Below, one piece after another: positions 1 to 8,010 of a stretch of DNA of 16,006 bases. The notes beneath the pieces are model-generated. The model searched no databases, had not been told where the DNA came from, and worked only from the letters and a program-made list of their open reading frames with translations. The translations under genes and the position numbers were made by a program. Where the stretch lies: contig JAAMXP010005196.1 of assembly GCA_019693395.1 (NCBI GenBank), forward strand, positions 1 to 16,006, written 5' to 3'. This DNA comes from Ettlia oleoabundans (taxonomy: Eukaryota > Chlorophyta > Chlorophyceae > Chlamydomonadales). Numbering within the stretch: the first letter of the stretch is position 1; every line of letters starts with the position of its first letter.

Positions 1-44
1 CACCCCAACACACCCGCTGTCATTGCACGCTTGGCCTGTTACAG

Positions 45-2125
45 CTGTTTGCCGCCCGTCCGCCCCATCTGTGGCCGATATGGCGGCAAAGTAGGCAACT
101 GGAAGAGGCTGCTGCTGCCGAAGAGGCGGCAGAGGAGGATGAGGGGGCGGGCGAGGGACGGGGCTGCCAGGAGCCTGCCGGCCTGAAGGGTGGGCCGCTG
201 CTCCCGCGCACACCTGCTGGTTCGCGGCAGCAGGAGGTTGAGCCACAGTGGGGCGAGGCACCGGAGCACCACAAGCGGCAATGGGATGAAGCCGAGCAGC
301 AGCGGAGGCAGAACGAGCAGCAGCGGCAGGCATCAGCTGCTGCTGTGGCCGCAGCGGTGGCCGGCGGCGAGTTGGAAAGCCTGGCGGCCTTCTTGCAGGG
401 GGGTAATGGGCTTGAGCAGGCGCAGGCAGCTGATGCCAGCAATGCGACCGACGGTGGGGCGGAGGCTAGAGGGCAGGAGGTTGGAGATGTTGGCGATGCC
501 GGGGACGCTGAAGAGGATGAGCTCCCCTTCGATGCACCCGCACCTGACTTCGACTTGGATTCCTCTGGAGAGGAGACGGGCGATGAGGAGGAGGAAGGGG
601 AGGAAAAGGAAGGGGAGGACGAGCAGCTGGCTGTAGGGGCACCGCAGCGGCAGCAGCAGAGGCGGCAGCGAGGGCGGGGGCGGCGGGAGCGGCAGCTTGA
701 CACCAAGAGGCAGAGGCAGGAGGAGCTGCAGAAAATTCTGGACCTCCCACCCGCAGAGTTAATGCAGCGCCTGCTGGCGGATACCCGCCTCTTTTCCGTG
801 CCCGGCAGCGTAAAGCAGATGTGAGTGGGAGGGCACATCAACGACAACTTGACTGCTTGTGGCTAAATTCCTTGCAAGCCGCAAGCTCGGCCGCCAGTGG
901 GGCGTGCCTGGATGGCAGCTGGGCATTCACTGCAGGCGGCATGTTTGTGATTGATGCTTCCCTCCATTCCTCCGCGGGGTTGAGCCAGTACATCTGCTGT
1001 CGCTGTCTCTCTGCCCGCCCCCCTGCCTGCTGCTTTGTTACGCCAGTCTGGCTGGATACATACGGTTACATACAAACTTGAGGACGAGCATACCTCAATC
1101 CATGCAGGTGGGAGGGGCTGGACCGTGCCACGCTTGACGACGCCGCTGAGCACGTCATCCCTCTGGCCCGCGGCATGGGTGGCGTTGAGATAGGCTCCCT
1201 CATGTGCTCCTACGCCATACAGAGACACGTGCACCCAGGTGGGGCCCATGCACAGCACCAGCACCAGCAGCATGGCAGTGCTGGTGACCTTTGATAGTGC
1301 AGGGACCAGTTGTGGTGCTGGTGCATAGCACAGTCACGCACAACTCGATACCGTGCTCACAGCAGCACAGCACAGCACAGCACAGCACAGCACAGCACAG
1401 CACAGCACCCATGTGGGGCAGGCGACACACATCCAACCCCCCTGCTTGTATCTCCTTTGCCCGCGCACCCTTCCCTTATGCTGTGCAGCCCTGTTTGAGG
1501 CGCTGCTGGCAAGGGTTAAAGAGATACTGGATCGCATGCCGTGCCGGGTGAGCGGCCGCGACCCACACCCCACCATCCATTGGGCTCCCCAAGTGTTGAT
1601 CGAAAGTGACTGCTATTGCATTTGAAGGGGCCCAAGCAGTCATTGCTGCACTGTTTCCCATGCAATCTTGTGCGCAGACCATCTCCAATATTATTTGGGC
1701 CTGTGCCACGACCCGGCACGCGCCCTCGCCCGAGCTAGCACACAGGCTGGTGCAGCGGTACATCTCGTTGTACCGCCAGCAACAGGTGCATTGCGCTGTG
1801 TCAAGCTGTGCGATGCCTGCTTTGTGATGTGCTCCGTACTGCACTGCAATTTAGTGGAGGCTTCTGTCCTTCACGTTTGTCTTTCAGCCAGCTGAGGATT
1901 AAGGCATCCCGAGTACGTACGCCAGCATCACCCGTTTCTGACCCCACCACTCCCGCCATCTCTCATCAGTCATCGCTCAGTTGGTCAAGCGCTCACCCAT
2001 TGTGTTGTGCTGCTTATGAGATCTGCAGAAGAGGGTCCAGTCGGATGACAACTTTGCGCCCTCCAACACTGCCTGGAGCCTGGCCGTTTTTGACTACCTC
2101 ACCCCCGAGACTTTCAGGTGGGGTT

Positions 2126-2156
<31 letters not shown>

Positions 2157-4357
2157 AGTCGACTTGCCAGCGGCTTGGTAGGCTTGGCTGCAAGATGCTC
2201 AAGCACGCGGAGAAGGTTCAGACACGTGGGGTTCTGGTTCTGGTTTGAAGTGCGGGGAGCTGTCAGAGAGGTGATCGGACACTGTGGCTCGCGCAGGCAG
2301 GTGATGAGTTATCACAGCAGTCTCCAGCGTACGTCAGCGCTGCGAACTGAGAAGCTGAAGGTTAAGGGTATGGGTGCTGGTCCGTATGAGTGAGGCACCC
2401 CACGCCCAACCAAGCCTTACAAGAGTTGTAAGCCCTGTTGTTTACCAGCCTTTGCATCCGTCATATGCCTTGTCCAGTAAGTTTGCATGTGTGCCTGTGC
2501 ATGTGCCTGCCCCCTCCACCCCATTGCAGGATGCTGACAGACTTGGTGCCGGCGCAGGACCCCACAGCACTGCAGACCATCAGCACCGCGGGGTTCTGCC
2601 AGTTCTTCCAGAGTGCCCTGTACCTGGAGGTGAGCGGTACAACTACGGTACCATCAGCTGCAGTACCACCAACATCCGGCGCTGGTACCAGGGGGTATAA
2701 GCTCAAGTGGGTTCAGTACCGCCTTCTGCCACTACTGCCTGCACCAGCGTGCCAGCGCTGCACGGCGTCAACAGTCAGCAGCAGCAGGAGCAGAAGTTGT
2801 TGCACCTGCACCTGCCGGCATTCAAACGAGCCTCCACCTATCAGACATAGGCATGTCCACTCTTGCCACCTTTTCCCGCCTCCCACTTGCTCACGTCCCA
2901 TCTGAGAGTGCCACACCTCCTGGCCACCGCAGGCCAAGACGGGGCGGCATTACACCGAGTTCCTCCCGGCGCACATCCTGCCGCAAGCCGAGGCACACTG
3001 GCAAGCACGAGAGACCACCACCTCCCGCTTGCAGGTAACCAGTCCAGTTGGGGCCAGATCAGGCCTTTATTACGGCGCTCTTGCATCTCGGGCTGGGCTG
3101 GAAACCGGGCGGCCAGTGCAGAGGCACACTCGGGGGTTTTGCCCAGCCCTGTGTTGCCGTCAGCAGCAAGCCTGCCTCTTGGCTGTTTAGAGCTCTTTCT
3201 TCCAACCCCTTGCTCCTCCCGGTGCCTTTGCCCGCCTGCAATTTGCAGAACAAGGTTGCCGACGTGCTGCACTCGCTGGGTGTGCCGTTTGCTGAGGAGT
3301 ACTCGCCGCGGGCAAACTTCTTCTCCATAGATATCGCCAGTGAGTGGTTGGTTGGTTTTCCGTGCGGAACATTGCTTGGTGTTTTTGTGCCAAAGCTGTA
3401 TAGCAACGGTGCAGCTGTTCGATGCTATCTGCTGCCCATTTTAAGTTTATTTTTACGGGGCAATTGTGCGTCTGCCGGACACAGCATGCCGCCTGTAGCA
3501 CCCCATTGATGGTTCAACTTCCAAGCCTCTGCCATACCTTGTCGCTGCTTGCACTTCAGTCCAAACGAAGGGCGTGCGGCTGGCGGTGGAGGTGGATGGG
3601 CCCCAGCACTTCTCAAGTGAGGCACAGCCACAGAGTGCTTCCGTGCTGTGCCTGGTTCTGATGCATCTGCTTTGCTATGCTGTGCTCGCTGGGCCTGCCA
3701 AGCACGCTCCTGGCTAAGCGCGAAGCCGTGCTTGCAAGCCAAGGATGCCCTGTGGCTAATACATCATGTGCAGCGTATCGCCTGGGGCCCTCAATCCCTG
3801 CCTTGATGCACACACAACACACACATGCGCCAGCAGCACAGCTGCACCTTGATATTGGCTGCACACGCCTACACTGTTTGGCCTAAATTGGTCAGCATGT
3901 AAGGTCTCACATATGCACCTGACCACCACTTCACAACCATGTTCCCGCCCTCCCTTGCCCTGCCCACAGGCAATCCGCCCCACATGCCCCTTGCGTCCAC
4001 ACACCTGCGCGACCAGCTGCTGAAGATGAACGGCTGGCAGGTGGTCAGCATTCCCTTCAACGAGTGGGCACAGCTGAATGGGGAGAAGCAGCAGCAGGCA
4101 AGCAAGTGCTGTGCTGTTGTGCCATCGTGTGTACGGCTGGAGGTGGGCAGCGGGAGGCAGGAGTTGCAACAGTCCAGAGTGGCCTTGGGCTGCGCTCGCT
4201 GCTGGGACCAGTCTGCTGGCATATCGCTCCATGCTTCGGATGTCGCTTGACCCATACCTGTGCTATGTGTGGTGACCGTGCAGCTCCCACCGTTTGTTTT
4301 GGTCCCTGTGTGCAGGACTACTTAAAGCAGCATGTCCTGAGCAAGCTGGGCCAGTAA
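45..4357 (+). CDS. OPR/RAP-domain organelle RNA-binding protein (5' end outside window)
   Basis: Proposed exons: 45-820, 1108-1238, 1489-1547, 1678-1785, 1892-1912, 2029-2117, 2530-2629, 2933-3034, 3249-3339, 3560-3616, 3970-4097 and 4316-4357 (TAA). Phase is kept at every junction, giving about 567 residues in the window. The first exon encodes a long acidic, Gln/Arg-rich stretch. The middle exons give helical units typical of octotricopeptide repeats, such as SNIIWACATTRHAPSPEL (exon 4) and SNTAWSLAVFDYLTPETF (exon 6). The last exons form a RAP domain: RLAVEVDGPQHF, then LLKMNGWQVVSIPFNEW, then the final helix YLKQHVLSKLG. Known for the family: OPR/RAP proteins bind specific chloroplast or mitochondrial RNAs and control their stability, processing or translation. 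The target RNA and organelle cannot be told, because the N-terminus and any transit peptide lie upstream. The left edge at 45 assumes the TTACAG acceptor; the frame is also open back to position 3. The last intron uses a GC donor. Confidence 0.88.
1363..1407. repeat. (CAGCA)9 pentanucleotide microsatellite in an intron
   Basis: Nine uninterrupted copies of the 5-base unit CAGCA lie inside the 1239-1488 intron of the OPR/RAP gene. The run opens several spurious frames on both strands. It is probably length-polymorphic. Confidence 0.9.
1892..1912 (+). other. Candidate 21-nt in-frame microexon of the OPR/RAP gene
   Basis: A strong pyrimidine tract and CAG CCAG acceptor are followed by seven codons (LRIKASR) and a GTACGT donor. 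Exons on both sides are in phase 0, so including or skipping it keeps the frame. Using the first AG (1886-1887) would give an immediate in-frame TAA, so the second AG (1890-1891) is chosen. If it is not real, the flanking intron is simply 1786-2028. Confidence 0.55.
2127..2150. repeat. (TGGC)6 tetranucleotide microsatellite in an intron
   Basis: Six perfect TGGC units lie just after the donor of the 2118-2529 intron of the OPR/RAP gene. Nothing else was recognised in this 412-bp intron, which ends in a pyrimidine-rich tract and a CAG acceptor. Confidence 0.9.
4098..4315 (+). other. GC-AG intron of the OPR/RAP gene
   Basis: The exon ends CAGCAGCAG and the intron starts GCAAGC, the usual form of the minor GC-AG donor class. 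It ends at TGTGTGCAG. Only this donor keeps the frame into the final exon: the nearest GT (GTGCTG, starting at 4107) would shift the frame and hit a stop after a few codons. It interrupts the RAP domain before its last helix. Confidence 0.75.
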
Positions 4358-5265
4358 GGCGGCAGCTGCCAGCACATGCGTGCCTCACCCTGCGCCGCCC
4401 ATTCCTCCTCAACTCAACCACGCGCCGGAAGCTCCCCAGAAACCCCAACAACGTTTGGCTGGTTGGGCAAGCGCCTGCATAGCCAAGCTTCACAGAGCAT
4501 CAGCACCGAGTGTGGCGCATTGTCTGCCAGCCTACTGCGGTGCGGACTTGCAGCGTCTGCGGCCCCCAAATGCTACCCATGCCTCCAATACCTTCCGAAT
4601 AAGGTCAGGAAGGTCCATGATATTGATCAACCTACATTTTGTCTAGCACTAACACTTGTTTTCCTTTGTATCCTTTACCTCCCATGCTTTCTTTGCTTCA
4701 CCAGGTCCTCGCCTCCCTCAGGCCCTCGCTGCTGACGCAACCTTGCTGTCAGCCTACATCCATCTAACAATCTTCAACACATCAACCCCCATCTGCAAGG
4801 GTGTTGTTGCAAACAAACCGGCTTGCGAAGCAGATTTACAGCATTAGCTGTTGCTAGGCCGCAATTAAAACTCCACAGTAGTGCAGCATGGTATAGTACA
4901 TTGCCAACCGCCAGCATAAACCCGTTCGCATTTTGAGCATCCTGCACTAGCGTCAAGACACTTGTCAGATTGCCTGCCTTGATTGGCTGATCGGGAGCGG
5001 ATTGATGCTGCGCAACAGAGGTCACGGTAGATGGCTCTCCGGGTTGGGCTGGTGTGGCATTGCTGCGTTTGATGCCCTGAAGGGGGCGCACGACTTGCAA
5101 CTAGTGCCTGGACACCTGGTGACACACCCCTCAAAGACGCCATCCTTGTTGATATGAACTGAATAACAGTGATGCGCGGTTAACTCCGGTGGCGGCATCC
5201 TTCGCGTCTTGCTTTACATTACAACGCACTCTCGCCTTTGCCACAATCACTTTGCAGTGCCACCA
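4358..5265. other. Convergent intergenic region with 3'UTRs
   Basis: The region separates the stop codon of the OPR/RAP gene from that of CDC123, which point at each other. No open frame here has domain-like composition. I see no TGTAA on the + strand for the left gene. A pyrimidine-rich run ending in CACCAG (about 4666-4705), with a possible donor at 4602 (AAG GTCAGG), could mark a 3'UTR intron, but this is weak. The right end holds the CDC123 poly(A) signal. Confidence 0.6.
5214..5223 (-). terminator. Tandem TGTAA poly(A) signal of CDC123
   Basis: Read on the minus strand the sequence is TGTAATGTAA, two adjoining copies of the chlorophyte polyadenylation signal, about 40 nt past the CDC123 stop codon. 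A further minus-strand TGTAA lies near 4833, much farther away. Its place directly after a minus-strand stop supports both the gene end and the green-algal assignment. Confidence 0.65.
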
Positions 5266-7817
5266 CTACTCTTCGTGTCTGTCGCCATTTGTTTGCGCCG
5301 CCAGTGCCTGCCACAGCTCCCCCGCCCCCGCCGCCTGCGTCTGGGCCATCAGTCGCTCCAGGGCGCTGCCCTCGCTTGAGTCCACAAAGTCAAAGGGCAC
5401 CCCATAGGCCAGGGTGTGGGGTCGCATGGCCACCGGCTCCTCAATGATGCGCAGATCCAGCTCTCTTACAGCAACCTCTCCTGCCGCTGCTGCTGCTGCT
5501 GCTGGTGGCGATGCCGCCGCTAATGCACTCTCTGATGATGCTGCTGCTGGGGTCATTGCTGCAGATGCTGCTGCTGCTTCAGGTGCAATGCCAGGCGCCT
5601 CTGCAGGTTTCGCAGCAGTGCCAGAAGTGGCAGCGCTCTCTTCCCACTTTTCCGGCTGCTGCTGCTGGGCTTCCAGACTGAAGGCCTGCACTCGCCGCAG
5701 CTGCTCCAGGTAAGAGGCCTCCACTCCCGAGTCTGTCTCTGTAGAAGCCGCCTGGGTTCCTTCATCTCGATGCCCATTGCAGCATGCTTGGCAGGATGGC
5801 GGCGGGGAGCCGCTGTCTGCCCTATTCCCACCCCTCGGCGCCGGCGCCTCCGCCTCAACATTGGGTGGCTGTTTCTGGCAGCCGGCGCCCCTGGACAACT
5901 CTGACGCTCCTGCGTGCCGTGCTGCAACCCCCGCAGCCCCTGCCTCCGGCTGTGCAGCTGCAGCAGACCATGCCCCTGGTGCTGCCTCTGGTGCCCCGGG
6001 CCTTGCCAGGTCACGGGCGCCATCCTCATCAGCAAGTTGATGTGGCGCCAGCAGTTCCTCCCATGTGAACAGCAGCGGTGCGGTGGTGCCCCCCCAGGGG
6101 TTGAAATCCAGCAGGCGCACCGCACCGCTGGTGGCCACATACACATCATAGGCATAGCGGGGGTGGGGGAAGCGCCTGCGCAAGCACACGAAATGAAGGA
6201 GGGGCGTAAGCTGAAACAAGAAATACCAGCCAGCTTCATTGATTTACGGAATGACAGCACTCTTTGACACGTTGGGCACGCCGCAAGCATGAAAGCATAT
6301 GGCATTGGGCGGGAAGAGCAACAGCAGGTAGAACACCTGCCAGGAGAGGGCCGGGTCAGGACCCACGTGCATGAAGCAGCAACTGAAGCTCTCAAGCCAT
6401 AGTGCATGTTGCCTGGCAACATAGCCAAGGGCTTGCACCACACTACTGATGGACTGAGTCCCATGTGCCAGCGCTGCAGGACAGCCGCAGCCCAGCTCAC
6501 CCCTGTATGTGCTTGCAGTGGAAGGCTTGTATGGCAGCCGCCAGCTCACGCCGCTCCTCTCTGAGGAAGTCGTAGCACTGTGTGACGTCTCTCTGGCTGG
6601 CGCCCACCAGGTGCTGCCCCTTCACAAAGCAGCGGAACTCGCGGCCAGGCTGCAGGTCGTACCAGCGCCTCAGGGCCAGGCAGTGCTGGACCTGGGGCAC
6701 CTGTGATGCCTCGCCGATGGCCCCGCTGTCATCCAGCCTGAAGCCGCCAGTACTGCTGCTACTGCGCCCCTCGCCAGCACTGCCAGCCAGCTCTTGTTGT
6801 GAATTGTTTGTAGCAGCGGAGGAGGCATTCAGCGGCCCAGCAGCCGCAGTTCCTGCTGCCACACCGTTTGCACTCCCGGCTTCCGCTACCCCTGCTGCCT
6901 CTGCCGCACCTGCCGCACTCCCCGCATCCTGCAGAGCGTGGCAGATGTCGTGCGCCACTCTGTCGCTGCTGCGCAGGAGCAGCAGCACCTCGTCTGCATT
7001 TGTGCAGCAGAGACTGGAGGTGGGGCTGATCCACACCGCATCCTTGGGGCAGCTCCAGCTCAGCTTGGGAACCACCCGCCCCCCCAGCTGCTCGATGGCT
7101 TTTTCAAGCTGCCATTGAAGCTCCGCAAGCTCGGGAGGTGGCGGCTGCAGGCACTGGCAGGCGGCACGGCAGCAGGCATCAACCAGGTAAAGGGGAGCAG
7201 GAACAAACAGGAAGGTGGTTGGTGCTGGCAACAGCGGAAATCATCTAGCACCCCCAGTTGCAGCGCTGCACCACGATTCTTCCTGGCAATAGCAGACCTG
7301 CCAGCAATATTGCATGTGTGCAGCCTGCTGCCAAGCGGATGTTGCAACGAGCCACAAAACCTGTGCCCGCACCTGAGTGCCACCGCCTTCTGACGCTTCA
7401 TCCTCGCTAGCCCACTCCTGATAATCGTCCTCTGTGGCATATGCATCCAGAGGGCCACGCTTGGCAAACTGCGGCAGGTAGGGACCGAGCGCAAAGCCCG
7501 AGCTGAGCAACAGCTGGTGCGATGCGCGAAGCACCTGGTCAACCCCAGCACCGCCCGCCGCCAAGCATCTTGGTGCGGCAGCATGCACTGCAGTCACCCC
7601 GTCCGACGCAAGCTAATCAGGGTTGTTCCTTCACCCATGCTTAGGGTCCCGCAAATCTCACCGCCTGGCTATCGGCTGCGATGTGGAGGCCGTCACTGAC
7701 CAGCCAGTCGAGGATTGGCTGCGGCAACGGAACGATGATCGTCTTGAACGTGACTCTCTCAAATCTCGAATACCAACTGCTGATCATACAGTCCACTATC
7801 TCCTGCACCCCCGCCAT
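5266..7817 (-). CDS. CDC123: CDC123/D123 family protein, eIF2 assembly factor
   Basis: Exons on the minus strand: 7817-7662, 7612-7373, 7144-6501 and 6175-5266 (TAG), 649 aa, phases consistent. Cdc123 is a cytosolic ATP-grasp-fold protein that promotes assembly of the eIF2 translation initiation complex through eIF2 gamma. Family blocks appear in order: SSWYSRFERVTFKTIIVPLP (about 13-32), an acidic linker (about 107-125), VVPKLSWSCPKDAVWI (156-171), EFRCFVK (301-307), SQRD (315-318), YDVYV then LLDFNPWGG (about 356-376), TWEEL, and a C-terminal GVPFDFVDSSEG block (about 605-616). The start at 7817 precedes the first conserved block by only about 12 residues. Known homologues are about 330-360 aa. 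The extra length is two Ala/Gln/Ser/Gly-rich inserts, one before the EFRCFVK block and one of about 190 aa after TWEEL. The first intron is only 49 bp. Confidence 0.94.
5487..5503. repeat. GCT/AGC triplet run encoding poly-Ala in CDC123
   Basis: A run of GCT triplets on the + strand (AGC in register, read as GCA/GCC-type Ala codons on the coding minus strand) gives an Ala tract in the second low-complexity insert of CDC123. Similar CTG/GCT runs follow nearby (about 5540-5580). These runs show how the insert may have grown. Confidence 0.6.
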
Positions 7818-8010
7818 GCTTCTCGTGCACCCTTTTGCGCACTTCACACAAGGTTTCAGGCTACACTTAGCGCCGGAGAAAGGGAGCAAAAGAAAATTGT
7901 AATGAATGAAGACCAACAATGCTTTCATGACTTCATGAGGTGCTACCGCTACAGGTGGCCAAACTATGCTGGCGACCTGCATTTGCTATTTCAAGTTTCT
8001 GAGATCCTGG
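7818..8010. promoter_or_regulatory. Short tandem intergenic gap: end of coiled-coil gene, 5' region of CDC123
   Basis: Only 193 bp separate the stop codon of the upstream minus-strand gene (8011) from the CDC123 start codon (7817). The gap must hold the 3'UTR of the first gene and the promoter/5'UTR of CDC123. I see no minus-strand TGTAA and no clear core promoter element in it, so the upstream transcript may run into CDC123. Confidence 0.4.

Noticed and set aside
20..847. 275-codon open frame on the minus strand
   Set aside because: It is Ser/Cys/Pro-rich and lies opposite the Gln/Glu-rich first exon of the OPR/RAP gene, whose frame splices cleanly into recognisable repeats. Composition alone explains the lack of stops.
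1363..1407. CAGCA run considered as a CRISPR-like or regulatory repeat array
   Set aside because: There are no spacers and the unit is 5 bases; it is a simple microsatellite in an intron.
1808..2248. 146-codon plus-strand frame
   Set aside because: It reads through two introns and an exon of the OPR/RAP gene in a mixed frame. Its C-terminal part is the TGGC microsatellite.
4376..4735. 119-codon plus-strand frame downstream of the OPR/RAP gene
   Set aside because: No domain-like sequence and no clear start context; it most likely lies in the 3'UTR and intergenic DNA.
5553..6500. 315-codon minus-strand frame overlapping CDC123
   Set aside because: It runs through the 6176-6500 intron and then reads CDC123 exon 4 in a different frame, giving a Cys/Trp/Arg-rich product, while the CDC123 frame carries the conserved DFNPWG and FDFVD blocks.
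6582..7118. 178-codon plus-strand frame
   Set aside because: It is antisense to CDC123 exon 3 and Ala/Ser-rich. The minus strand holds clear family motifs.
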